This document shows, in pieces, positions 1 to 7,589 of a stretch of DNA of 19,105 nt; within the stretch, counting starts at the first letter, position 1; each line of letters opens with the position of its first letter. The stretch lies in the NCBI GenBank assembly GCA_937864385.1, contig CALMJN010000384.1, positions 1 to 19,105 on the forward strand, written 5' to 3'. The notes under the pieces were generated by a model. The model worked only from the letters and a program-made list of their open reading frames with translations, was not told the origin of the DNA and did no database searches. A program made the translations under genes and the position numbers. This DNA is from an uncultured Methanosarcinales archaeon (GTDB lineage: Archaea; Halobacteriota; Methanosarcinia; Methanotrichales; Methanotrichaceae).

Positions 1-53
1 AGATACGGTCTATATCGTCCTCTGGTGAGGGCAATAATGCAGATCGATCCTCT

Positions 54-977
54 CTAAGGATCAATCCAGGTTCCAGCCTCTTTCTTCATGGCGCTCTTCA
101 ATTGCTCGACATTGGTTATCAGAGCGGATCGACCTGTGGCCTCTGCAAAGATGGCCGATGCCTCCACCTTCGGCCCCATCGATCCGGGCGGGAACTCTCC
201 TTCAGCCAGAAGCCTCCTGGCTACCGAGGCCCGCATCCTGCCGATTCGCCTCTCTGACTTGGTAGCAAAGCCGGTCGAGACATGGGGCACATCGGTCAGG
301 ATGACAAACCTCTCCGCCCCGATGGCCACCGCCAGCTTGCAGGCGGTCAGATCCTTATCAATCACCGCCTCTATGCCCCGGAGGATGCCCTTCTCATCTC
401 TTGCCACCGGCACCCCTCCCCCGCCTCCGGCGATTATCAGATGTCCGTGGCTTACAGCATCTTTTATGGTGTGAAGCTCGACAATCTCCTGGGGCCTGGG
501 GGATGGAACCACCCTCCGCCATCCCCTGCCCGGCGACTCCATCATTTTCCACCCCTGACTTCTGATCAGCTCATCCGCCGCCTCCCGGGAATAAAAGGGA
601 CCGACGGGCTTGGTGGGATTGGCAAATCCGGGATCATCGGGATCTACAAGGACCTGCGTCAAAAAAGCCGCCACTTCTCTCTCCGGGATCTCGCTACGGA
701 GCGACCGGGAGAGAAGGTAGCCGATGCTCCCTTGGGTCTCGGCAACCATGATGTCCAGAGTCTCCGGAGGTATCCTGTCCTTTGTGGCTTCAATCCGGAG
801 CAGTATCATCCCCACCTGAGGGCCATTGCCGTGAACCAGCACCATTCCCTCTTCTTCGGCCATGAGGAGGCGTACTGACTGGGCAAAAGCGGCTGCTGTC
901 TCTTCCTGAGAAGAGGGACTTCTGGGATCAAGGAGAAGGGCGTTGCCTCCAAAGGCAAGAACTGTGGGACCGGCCAG
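54..977 (-). CDS. arcC: Carbamate kinase, non-canonical start
   Basis: Carbamate kinase interconverts carbamoyl phosphate plus ADP with carbamate plus ATP; in archaea it can run in either direction, in the cytoplasm. With the start used here (CTG at 977-975, 307 aa) the protein shows the nucleotide-binding AFGGNALL at about residues 8-15, HGNGPQVG at 49-56, KPVGPFY near 123-129, a run of five glycines at 184-188, and Lys208-Asp209 in VIDKDL. The first ATG in frame (861-863) would delete the GGN segment, so it cannot be the true start. The frame stays open up to a TGA at 1008-1010, but 864-1007 contains no in-frame ATG, GTG or TTG. A GGAGG at 987-991 lies nine bases before the CTG; an ATT at 984-986 is the alternative. 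The gene follows the COG2403 gene by about 35 bases, so they probably form one operon. Family identity is secure; the start is not. Confidence 0.9.
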   Translation of the reverse strand: MAGPTVLAFGGNALLLDPRSPSSQEETAAAFAQSVRLLMAEEEGMVLVHGNGPQVGMILLRIEATKDRIPPETLDIMVAETQGSIGYLLSRSLRSEIPEREVAAFLTQVLVDPDDPGFANPTKPVGPFYSREAADELIRSQGWKMMESPGRGWRRVVPSPRPQEIVELHTIKDAVSHGHLIIAGGGGGVPVARDEKGILRGIEAVIDKDLTACKLAVAIGAERFVILTDVPHVSTGFATKSERRIGRMRASVARRLLAEGEFPPGSMGPKVEASAIFAEATGRSALITNVEQLKSAMKKEAGTWIDP

Positions 978-1012
978 GGTTTCAATCCTCCATCGCAGCC
1001 TTTCGATTCAAT

Positions 1013-2380
1013 CTAGCCTCCCAGCGAATGCTCTGCATCCGACCTCATGCCCGAGATGAACTCCTCGATCTTCTCCCTCAAAAGTGGCCGGCCCATGTCC
1101 ACCAGATCATATGGCACATAAGTGGATGGCTTGTCGATCTTTATGAGCCGGCGCAGGTCAATTGGCGAGGCAATGACCACTGAGTCGCAATCAGCCCGAT
1201 TTATGGTCTCCTCAAGCTCTCTGATCTGCTCCGGATAGTATCCCATGGCCGGCAGGACCTGTCCAATGTGTCTGAACTTCGAGAATAACTCCTTCAGGGA
1301 CCCCACTGCATAGGGTCTGGGATCTATGATCTCCGAGGCCTCGTGCATCCTGGCCGCCACCTCTCCGGCTCCATAGGCCATCTCTCCATGAGTTATGGTG
1401 GGACCATCCTCGATCACCAGCACCCTCTTATGCCTGATTATCTCCGGGTCCTCTGCCCGGACAGCCGAGCCGGCCACAACCACCGATGCCTTTGGATTCA
1501 GCCTTGCGGCATTGGCCTCTATCGATATGATGTCCTCTTCTGCCGCGCTGTTTGCCTTGTTGATCACAATGAGATCCGCGGCTCGGAAGTTCGTCTCTCC
1601 GGGATAGTAGAGTATCTCATGCCCTGGCCGCAGAGCATCGGCTACTGTTATCCACAGATCTGGCTTGAAGAATGGAGTGTCGTTGTTGCCTCCATCCCAG
1701 ACTATCACATCAGCCTCTTCCTCTGCCCTATCCAGTATGGCCTGATAGTCCACTCCCGCATAGACCACCGTCCCTTTGCTGATGTGCCTCTCGTACTCTT
1801 CCCTCTCCTCGATGGTCAGATTTGCTTCGTCCAGCTCCGCCCGGGATGAGAACCTTTGAACCGCCTCGTCAACCAGGTTTCCATAAGGCATGGGATGCCT
1901 CACAACCACAGCCTTGAGACCTTCTCTGCGGATGACATCGGCAATGTATCTCACAACCTGGCTCTTTCCTGCCCCCGTTCTCACTGCGCAGACGGCTATC
2001 ACCTTCTTCTTCGACTTTAGCATGGTATTCCAGCCGCCCAAAAAGCCGAAGTCAGCGCCTATGGCAAGAACTCTTTCCGCCATATCCATTACATCCTGGT
2101 GGTGCAGGTCGCTGTAGGAGAGAATGCATCTGTCTACCCGGTAATTCACAATTATATCCTCGAGGGTCTCCTCCGGCCAGATGGGAAGGCCAGAAGGATA
2201 GAGGATGCCGCATAGCTCCGGAGGATAAATGCGCCAGGCTATCTGGGGGATCTGAGCTGCGGTGAAACCCACCACCTCGAACTGTGGCCGGCTCCGGAAG
2301 AAGACATTGAAGTTATGAAAATCCCTGCCTGCCGCTCCCAGGATCAGGATCCGCTCTCTCTTAATACCAGCCAAATCCAA
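1013..2380 (-). CDS. COG2403 P-loop protein (cyclic 2,3-diphosphoglycerate synthetase family)
   Basis: This 455-aa cytoplasmic protein has the length and layout of the COG2403 family, whose characterised member, Cpgs of Methanothermus fervidus, makes cyclic 2,3-diphosphoglycerate from 2,3-diphosphoglycerate and ATP. The N-terminus holds a Rossmann-like ILGAAGRDFHNFN segment (about 12-24). A P-loop, VRTGAGKSQ, follows at about 133-141. The start is a TTG at 2378-2380 with GGAGG at 2388-2392, seven bases upstream; nearby ATGs are out of frame. It is the first gene of a unit with carbamate kinase and faces the aldehyde dehydrogenase across a palindrome-rich region. COG2403 proteins also occur in organisms not known to make cDPG, so cDPG synthesis is only a family-based suggestion here. 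Pairing with carbamate kinase points towards carbamoyl-phosphate or nucleobase metabolism as an alternative. Confidence 0.85.
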   Translation of the reverse strand: MDLAGIKRERILILGAAGRDFHNFNVFFRSRPQFEVVGFTAAQIPQIAWRIYPPELCGILYPSGLPIWPEETLEDIIVNYRVDRCILSYSDLHHQDVMDMAERVLAIGADFGFLGGWNTMLKSKKKVIAVCAVRTGAGKSQVVRYIADVIRREGLKAVVVRHPMPYGNLVDEAVQRFSSRAELDEANLTIEEREEYERHISKGTVVYAGVDYQAILDRAEEEADVIVWDGGNNDTPFFKPDLWITVADALRPGHEILYYPGETNFRAADLIVINKANSAAEEDIISIEANAARLNPKASVVVAGSAVRAEDPEIIRHKRVLVIEDGPTITHGEMAYGAGEVAARMHEASEIIDPRPYAVGSLKELFSKFRHIGQVLPAMGYYPEQIRELEETINRADCDSVVIASPIDLRRLIKIDKPSTYVPYDLVDMGRPLLREKIEEFISGMRSDAEHSLGG

Positions 2381-2415
2381 TTAGAGCCCTCCATCATTAG
2401 TTGAAAGCCAATTGC

Positions 2416-2430
2416 TGCCATAAAATGGCA
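2416..2430. promoter_or_regulatory. Palindrome 1 in divergent promoter region
   Basis: A perfect inverted repeat, TGCCAT-AAA-ATGGCA, with 6-bp arms. It directly abuts a second palindrome at 2431-2448. It lies between the divergent COG2403 gene and the aldehyde dehydrogenase gene, where an operator for one or both would be expected. No regulator is identified. Confidence 0.5.
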
Positions 2431-2448
2431 TGATACTAAATAGTATCA
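2431..2448. promoter_or_regulatory. Palindrome 2 overlapping TATA-like box
   Basis: A perfect inverted repeat, TGATACT-AAAT-AGTATCA, with 7-bp arms. Its centre contains CTAAATAG (2436-2443), the same TATA-like octamer found before the genes at 7810 and 10454. Placed 26 bases before a start site near 2466, it would give the aldehyde dehydrogenase a leader of about 10 bases. Read on the minus strand the box is CTATTTAG and could serve the COG2403 gene. A protein bound here would compete with TBP, so repression is the simplest guess. Confidence 0.55.
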
Positions 2449-2476
2449 GCCTGGAATAATCATATAGGTTTTCCCT

Positions 2477-3952
2477 ATGAATAAGCATAAACTTTTCCTG
2501 AATGGGGAATGGTTGGACTCAGCCTCTGGCGAGACTTTTGAGGACATTAACCCGGCAACGCTCGAGCCGATCGGACTGTTTCAGAAGGCCTCTATGGATG
2601 ATGTGAATCATGCCGTAGACAGCGCAGAAGAGGCATTTGACTCCTGGAGAACAACGCCGCCGCCCCAAAGGGCCAAGATACTCTATCGCGCCGCCAGACT
2701 GCTTGAAGAGCGGAAAGAGGAGCTGGCGCGACTCTTGACCATGGAGAACGGAAAAGTCCTCCCGGAGGCCAGAGGTGATGTCCAGGAAGCCATAGATATG
2801 GCATACTATGCAGCAGGCGAAGGAAGAAGGCTCTTCGGAGAGACCACTCCCTCCGAGCTTCCAAACAAATTTTGCATGACAGTTCGCCGTCCCATAGGAG
2901 TGGTGGGATTGATTACTCCTTTCAACTTTCCCCTGGCAATACCTGCCTGGAAGATCATGCCTGCTCTGATCTCTGGAAACACAGTGGTGCTCAAGCCCTC
3001 CAGCGATACGCCGCTTCTGGCAGTTGAGCTGATCAAGATCCTGAGCCATGCCGGAGTTCCCGGAGGGGTCATAAACCTTGTGACCGGCGTTGGAAGTGAA
3101 GCGGGAGCCGCTCTGGTTAAAAGCAGAAAGGTGAAAGCCATATCTTTTACAGGGTCACTTGAGACCGGCAAGTGGATACTATCCGAATCCGGCAAGGACA
3201 TGAAGAGGGTCTCATTGGAGCTGGGAGGCAAGAACCCCATTATCGTCATGGACGACGCCAAAATTGATCTGGCTGTGGATGGAGTGCTCTGGGGTGCTTT
3301 CGGCACGACCGGACAGCGATGCACTGCAGCCAGCCGGGTCATAGTGGAGGGGAAGATCCTCCCAGAGTTCCAGAGAAAGCTCGTCCTGAGGGCCAAGGGG
3401 CTGAAGGCGGGCAGCGGCCTTGATGAGAGCGTTGATATGGGGCCGCTCATAATCGGCCAGCAGCTGGCAAAAGTGGAGAGGTATGTGCAGATTGGAGCGG
3501 ATGAGGGTGCAAGACAGGTCTATGGCGGCAGCCGCATCAATCCCCTTCCGGGATATTTCTTTCTGCCTACCATATTCACAGACGTGACCGCAGATATGAG
3601 GATAGCCCAGGAGGAGATATTCGGGCCTGTGCTCTCATTGATCCGGGCGGAAGATCTGTCGCAGGCCATCGAGATAGCCAACTCTGTTGCATATGGGCTC
3701 TCTTCTTCCATTTACACTGAAAATATCAAGAATGCTTTTCAGGCTATAGAGCGGCTGGATGCAGGCATCACCTATGTCAATGCCCCTACAATTGGAGCGG
3801 AGATTCACCTGCCCTTTGGCGGGGTTAAGGCTACAGGCAACGGAGCAAGAGAAGCAGGCACAACGGCGATAGATGAGTTCACCGATCTGAAGACGGTCTA
3901 TTTCGATTACAGCGACAGGCTGCAAAAGGCTCAGATAGACACGCAAAATTGA
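2477..3952 (+). CDS. NAD(P)-dependent aldehyde dehydrogenase
   Basis: A full-length (491 aa) ALDH-superfamily enzyme that oxidises an aldehyde to the acid with NAD(P)+. The expected catalytic residues are present: Asn150 in PFNFP, Lys173 in LKPS, Glu248 in ELGGKNP and Cys282 in GQRCTA, plus FTGS at 224-227 and an EEIFGPV motif towards the C-terminus. The PFNFPLAIPAWK and TTGQRCTAASR segments resemble the YcbD/alpha-ketoglutarate semialdehyde dehydrogenase branch rather than phosphorylating GAPDH, but the substrate cannot be fixed from sequence. There is no clear Shine-Dalgarno before the ATG, which fits a very short leader from the CTAAATAG box at 2436. It is divergent from the COG2403/carbamate kinase unit and probably shares control with it. 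Confidence 0.93.
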   Translation: MNKHKLFLNGEWLDSASGETFEDINPATLEPIGLFQKASMDDVNHAVDSAEEAFDSWRTTPPPQRAKILYRAARLLEERKEELARLLTMENGKVLPEARGDVQEAIDMAYYAAGEGRRLFGETTPSELPNKFCMTVRRPIGVVGLITPFNFPLAIPAWKIMPALISGNTVVLKPSSDTPLLAVELIKILSHAGVPGGVINLVTGVGSEAGAALVKSRKVKAISFTGSLETGKWILSESGKDMKRVSLELGGKNPIIVMDDAKIDLAVDGVLWGAFGTTGQRCTAASRVIVEGKILPEFQRKLVLRAKGLKAGSGLDESVDMGPLIIGQQLAKVERYVQIGADEGARQVYGGSRINPLPGYFFLPTIFTDVTADMRIAQEEIFGPVLSLIRAEDLSQAIEIANSVAYGLSSSIYTENIKNAFQAIERLDAGITYVNAPTIGAEIHLPFGGVKATGNGAREAGTTAIDEFTDLKTVYFDYSDRLQKAQIDTQN

Positions 3953-4026
3953 TGTAATCGATCAATGAATCTCTGATCAAGGAATCTGATTACTCATGGA
4001 TCGACAGTTCAAGGCAAGGAGGACAG

Positions 4027-4110
4027 ATGAGGAAAATTGGGGACTCGATCGCAATGAAAGGCATTGCCTCTGCTGCCAGATACCTTGATGATTATGATGA
4101 GGTGGCGTAA
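4027..4110 (+). CDS. 27-aa leader ORF coupled to the FMN reductase
   Basis: A short open frame, MRKIGDSIAMKGIASAARYL followed by DDYDEVA, preceded by a strong AAGGAGG at 4016-4022, four bases from its ATG. Its TAA at 4108-4110 overlaps the next gene's ATG by one base (TAATG), the usual arrangement for translational coupling. The peptide has a basic amphipathic first half and an acidic tail, with no recognisable domain. It may be a real small protein, a leader controlling the reductase, or the remnant of a longer gene. No TATA box stands out in 3953-4026. Confidence 0.45.
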   Translation: MRKIGDSIAMKGIASAARYLDDYDEVA

Positions 4111-4658
4111 TGTATATCCCCGTAATCCTGGGAACAGCCAGAGAGGGCCGTCAGTCGGAGAAGGCGGCCCGGTTCATGCTGCAAAAGGCCCTTGAGGCGG
4201 GCCTGGAGAGCGAGATCATCGACGTGCGGGACTATCGCCTGCCGGCCACGGACAACAGCAAAAAAAGCCCCCAGGCAATACAGCTGGCCGAAAAGGTAGA
4301 GCGGATGGACGGGCTGATCATAGTCTCCCCCGAGTACAATCACGGCTACCCCGGTGAGCTGAAGATGATGCTGGATATGCTCTTCTCCGAGTATGCCCAT
4401 AAGCCGGTGGGCATCTGCGGCGTATCTTCCGGAGCCTGGGGAGGAGTGCGCATGACAGAGCAGCTTCGTCTGGTCTGCCTGGCGGCCCATATGGTTCCCA
4501 CCGGGGAGGCGGTTCACTTTCCCAGGATTCAGGAGCTCTTCGATGATCAGGGCCAGCTTCTGGGAAAATCGCAGCACGGCCAGGCCAGGAGGCTGCTAGA
4601 GGAGCTGATCTGGTATGCCCGGGCATTAAAGGCTGAAAGAGAGCCGCAAATTGACTGA
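4110..4658 (+). CDS. NADPH-dependent FMN reductase family flavoprotein
   Basis: A 182-aa flavodoxin-like protein of the NADPH-dependent FMN reductase/quinone reductase family, expected to bind FMN and pass electrons from NAD(P)H to flavin, quinone or similar acceptors in the cytoplasm. The FMN phosphate loop is GTAREGRQSEKA near residues 8-19. The characteristic SPEYNHGYPGELKMMLD lies at about 71-87, followed by a conserved GICGVSSGAWGG segment at about 98-109. Length is normal. The start overlaps the stop of the upstream 27-codon ORF, and GAGGTGG just before the ATG can act as its ribosome-binding site. The physiological acceptor cannot be told from sequence. Confidence 0.9.
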   Translation: MYIPVILGTAREGRQSEKAARFMLQKALEAGLESEIIDVRDYRLPATDNSKKSPQAIQLAEKVERMDGLIIVSPEYNHGYPGELKMMLDMLFSEYAHKPVGICGVSSGAWGGVRMTEQLRLVCLAAHMVPTGEAVHFPRIQELFDDQGQLLGKSQHGQARRLLEELIWYARALKAEREPQID

Positions 4659-4705
4659 TCGTAATTGACTGATCGTAGTCGGCTGATCGTAATTGGCTGC
4701 TTTCG
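4650..4705. repeat. 14-bp tandem repeat over a stop codon
   Basis: ATTGACTGATCGTA occurs at 4650-4663 and again, identical, at 4664-4677. A third copy at 4678-4691 has three changes, and a decayed fourth copy runs to about 4705. The first copy encodes the last residues and TGA stop of the FMN reductase gene (4656-4658), so the array probably grew from the end of that gene by slippage. It lies between convergent genes. Confidence 0.75.
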
Positions 4706-4756
4706 GAGAGATCCGGGGCTTTTCTGGAGCAGCAAAAAGAAGACCAGAGAAACTGA

Positions 4757-5551
4757 TTATGAATTTAATGGGGGTCTCATGGCCTCCACCTCCAGGCGCA
4801 TCATCTGCACATGGGCCTGGCCATGGTCATCCAGAGGATGATCTTTCAGATATCCTCCTGCCACCTCCCTAACGAAATCGTCCTGCAGCTTGGTCGGCAG
4901 CCTTTCGGTATAGGGCAGCCAGGTATTCCTGATGATGCCCTCCAGTCCTGCCTGGCCCTGATGGACCATATCCTTGGCCACCAGCTCCACCCGCAGGGGT
5001 GAGAGGCCGGCCATCTCCAGCCAGATCCGGTACTCCTCCGGGCCGTAGAAATGGTAGGGGAATGAAAATCCGGAAAAGTAGGGCTTCCAGGGGTCCTTGG
5101 CCGCCGCCCTATCGGTGTAATAAAATAGCTTTTCCGCATTGCCCCTGCCGCCGCACTGCATCAGAAAGCGGCCGCCCGGAACCAGGCTATGCCGCACTCC
5201 TTCCAGCACGGGAATATGATCTTCTATCCAGTGCAGGCAGGCGAAGGATACCACCAGGTCGAACTCTTCCCGGAAATGCAATCGAGATGCATCTGCCACC
5301 TGGAATCCCAGGTTGGGGATAGCCGCATACTCCCGACAGGCAAAGCCGATCATGTCCGGGGAGAGGTCCACTCCCAGCGCCCGGCCATCCGGGACAAGTC
5401 TGGCCAGATATGCAGTGATCCTGCCATCCCCGCATCCTATATCCAGGATGCTCTCGTCTCCTTTTATCTTCAAGCCCTCGATCAGAGCCATAGCCCAGCC
5501 GAACTGGGCGGATGCGCTCCTCTGATAGTCCTCCGGGTCCCAATTATGCAT
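4757..5551 (-). CDS. Class I SAM-dependent methyltransferase
   Basis: A SAM-dependent methyltransferase of about 264 aa with a Rossmann fold. Motif I is ILDIGCGDGRIT (about 35-46), followed by GVDLSPDMI as the acidic end of strand 2 and by a DLVVSFACLHWI motif IV region. The layout and the opening WDPEDYQRSASAQ resemble the trans-aconitate methyltransferase-like group, but the substrate is unknown. I prefer ATG at 5551 because AAGGTGG sits eight bases upstream; a GTG at 5563 in the same frame would add four residues but has its purine-rich stretch directly against it. The next minus-strand gene upstream starts about 1 kb away and ends about 100 bases before this one, so co-transcription with the ketopantoate reductase is possible. 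Confidence 0.88.
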   Translation of the reverse strand: MHNWDPEDYQRSASAQFGWAMALIEGLKIKGDESILDIGCGDGRITAYLARLVPDGRALGVDLSPDMIGFACREYAAIPNLGFQVADASRLHFREEFDLVVSFACLHWIEDHIPVLEGVRHSLVPGGRFLMQCGGRGNAEKLFYYTDRAAAKDPWKPYFSGFSFPYHFYGPEEYRIWLEMAGLSPLRVELVAKDMVHQGQAGLEGIIRNTWLPYTERLPTKLQDDFVREVAGGYLKDHPLDDHGQAHVQMMRLEVEAMRPPLNS

Positions 5552-5567
5552 CTTAAATGCCACCTTC

Positions 5568-5589
5568 CTAGAAATCCCCTAGAAATCCC
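5568..5589. repeat. 11-bp tandem duplication
   Basis: CTAGAAATCCC is present twice head to tail (5568-5578 and 5579-5589), just upstream of the methyltransferase start on the minus strand. It is probably a slippage duplication. No regulatory meaning is evident. Confidence 0.6.
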
Positions 5590-5652
5590 TGCCGCCCTTC
5601 CGCCTTTGATCCATCTGCAGCCTCTTATCGGATTTTTCAGTTGAATGTGATG

Positions 5653-6669
5653 CTAATGCCGCTCAGTCAAGGAAGAAGAAGAGTTCTTCTCTTCCTTGAA
5701 CTTGATCAGGGCAGTGAGAAGATCATTATAGGGTGTGGGCAGACCATACTCCCGACCATACCTGGATATGGCCCCATTCAGAGCATCAATCTCCGTCTTT
5801 CTGCCCGCCAGTATATCCTGGAGCATGCTGGCCCGGTGATCTACAGTGGGGGGAAGGAGCATCTCCAGAAGAAAATGGAAGTATTCCTCGCCATCCCTAT
5901 AGGGAACCTCAATCCCTTTAGCCCGGATCACCAGAAAGATCTCCCGGATCACCTGCCTCATGATCTCTCTGGTCTCTGGTCTCTCCCCCAGCTTTCCGTA
6001 GGGCACCTCCAGCAGCGCTCCCAGAGGATTGAGAGAGCAGTTGTAGAGCACTTTGCCCCATATAGCGGCCCAGATCTCTTCTTTGCCCACAACACGGGTT
6101 GGTATGCCCGAATAGGAGAGATCCCTTTGAACTCTCTCCAGAAGGGTCCGGTTCACCGGCAGGAAGGGCTCGCCCAGCAAAACATCATCGGCATTGACCG
6201 TCACTCTGACCTGGCCGGGCTTTTTGACCTCCGATCCGAAGATGACCCGCGCTCCGACGGTGCGCTCTTCGCCCACCTGCTCCGCCACTGCCTCCCAGTT
6301 GTAGAGGCCGTTTTGCATGGAGATCATGATCCCCCCATCCTCAAGCAGAGGCGCGGCCTCGGTGGCCGAAGCGGAGGTGTCCTTTGACTTCACGCACAAG
6401 AGGATGACCGGAAACCTCTTTGCCTGCATCCGGTCGGAGAGGACCTCTACCTCCTCAGGGGGAACAAAGTGCTCTCCCCAGATTCCCCTGATCTGCAGCC
6501 CCCTCTCGGAGATAGCCCTAAAGTGCTCGCCCCTCCCTGCCAGAGTAACTGAGCCGCCGACCTTATGGAGAAATCCGCCCAAAACGCTGCCGATGGCCCC
6601 TGCGCCGTAGATGAGGTATTGCGGGTCCGGGCTTGTTTTCATAATCAGAAATTTGGCTCCTGGTCCCAT
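5653..6669 (-). CDS. panE: 2-dehydropantoate 2-reductase (ketopantoate reductase) family
   Basis: This enzyme family reduces ketopantoate to pantoate with NAD(P)H on the way to coenzyme A. The 338-aa frame has a Rossmann motif, IYGAGAIGSVLGG, at about 20-32. The catalytic Lys is in WGKVLYNCSLNPLGALL, and the C-terminal substrate-binding region RASMLQDILAGRKTEID carries the conserved Glu, so both PanE domains are complete. The annotated ATG at 6669 would place nine extra residues before a second ATG at 6642, which gives the more usual family length; neither has a close Shine-Dalgarno. The AT-rich TTTAAAT at 6719 can be read on both strands and may serve this gene as well as the divergent amidotransferase gene. 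Other ApbA/PanE-type 2-oxoacid reductases look alike, so the substrate is less certain than the family. Confidence 0.88.
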   Translation of the reverse strand: MGPGAKFLIMKTSPDPQYLIYGAGAIGSVLGGFLHKVGGSVTLAGRGEHFRAISERGLQIRGIWGEHFVPPEEVEVLSDRMQAKRFPVILLCVKSKDTSASATEAAPLLEDGGIMISMQNGLYNWEAVAEQVGEERTVGARVIFGSEVKKPGQVRVTVNADDVLLGEPFLPVNRTLLERVQRDLSYSGIPTRVVGKEEIWAAIWGKVLYNCSLNPLGALLEVPYGKLGERPETREIMRQVIREIFLVIRAKGIEVPYRDGEEYFHFLLEMLLPPTVDHRASMLQDILAGRKTEIDALNGAISRYGREYGLPTPYNDLLTALIKFKEEKNSSSSLTERH

Positions 6670-6718
6670 AAGAGGCTTTCGACCTCAGAGATATGGCTGC
6701 AGTCGAATCCGTCATAAA

Positions 6719-6726
6719 TTTAAATA
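6719..6726 (+). promoter_or_regulatory. TATA box, amidotransferase gene (possibly bidirectional)
   Basis: TTTAAATA in the 147-bp divergent region. A start site 26 bases downstream would give a leader of about 68 bases to the ATG at 6817. The nearly symmetric core could also direct transcription of the ketopantoate reductase gene on the other strand. Confidence 0.5.
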
Positions 6727-6816
6727 CAATAGAACTTATGAGTCAGCTGATGGATATCTAATCTAACAGATCTCCATCACCGGGAGAAGGAAGCGAAAAG
6801 ACAAGAGGAAGCTTTC

Positions 6817-7515
6817 ATGAGAATTCACTATCTTCAGCATGTACCGTTTGAAGACCTGGCCAACATGGAAAACTGGGCTTTTTCCCGCGGCCATTCCCTC
6901 AGCCGAACTCGACTATTTTCAGGAGAACGGCTTCCTCCCCCATCCAGCTTTGACTGGCTGATCATCATGGGCGGTCCCATGAACATCTATGAGGAGGAGA
7001 GATACGCCTGGCTGGCAGAGGAGAAGGAATTCATTAAGAAGGCGGTATACGGCGGGAAGATCGTTTTGGGCGTCTGCCTGGGGGCCCAGTTGATATCAAG
7101 CGTACTGGGTGGAATTGTCACAAAAAACAGATATCAGGAGATAGGCTGGTTTCCAGTCCGATTGACAGAGGAAGGCCAGGCCTCGCCAATATTTTCCGCT
7201 CTGCCGGATAGATTCCTTGCACTGCACTGGCATGGCGACACATTCTCCATCCCTCCGGGAGCCTCGCGGATGGCAGAGAGCGACGCCTGTCCCAATCAGG
7301 CCTTTATACTGGGGAAGGCCATCGGCCTGCAATTCCATCTGGAGAGCAATCCGGAAAGCATTAAACGCCTTATAGACCACTGCGCCGAGGAGATGACCGC
7401 CGGGCCTTATGTGCAGATGCCTGAGGATCTGGCTACTGCCCAAGAAAGCTATGATGGGCTGCGAGTATTGATGGAGAGCCTCCTGGACCGGATTGAGAGA
7501 GAGCTGGGGCCCTAG
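6817..7515 (+). CDS. Class I glutamine amidotransferase
   Basis: A 232-aa stand-alone class I glutamine amidotransferase (GuaA-N/COG0518 type). It would hydrolyse glutamine and hand ammonia to a partner or a bound acceptor. The triad can be read directly: Cys87 in the nucleophile elbow GVCLGAQL, and His174 and Glu176 in LQFHLESNP. The oxyanion-side motif IIMGGPMNIYEE lies at 49-60. A GAGGAAG lies about six bases before the ATG. No synthetase partner is adjacent, so it is not a GMP synthase subunit by context; it may act alone on an unknown acceptor, like several free-standing members of this family. Upstream TATA at 6719; downstream lie three small ORFs. Confidence 0.9.
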   Translation: MRIHYLQHVPFEDLANMENWAFSRGHSLSRTRLFSGERLPPPSSFDWLIIMGGPMNIYEEERYAWLAEEKEFIKKAVYGGKIVLGVCLGAQLISSVLGGIVTKNRYQEIGWFPVRLTEEGQASPIFSALPDRFLALHWHGDTFSIPPGASRMAESDACPNQAFILGKAIGLQFHLESNPESIKRLIDHCAEEMTAGPYVQMPEDLATAQESYDGLRVLMESLLDRIERELGP

Positions 7516-7589
7516 ATATTGATATGTCTCAGGTTTTAGCTAACCGGGTACAGACCGGTGGGGAAAGAAAAAGCGAGAAGCAAACAAAA

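Noticed and set aside
282..878. Plus-strand open frame of 198 codons opposite carbamate kinase
   Set aside because: The minus strand encodes clear carbamate kinase motifs over the same bases. The plus product has no recognisable features.
4650..4705. CRISPR-like array
   Set aside because: The units are 14 bp with no spacers between them, so this is a simple tandem repeat.
5552..5563. GTG at 5563 as the methyltransferase start
   Set aside because: The purine-rich ribosome-binding stretch abuts or overlaps the GTG, while it is well spaced for the ATG at 5551.
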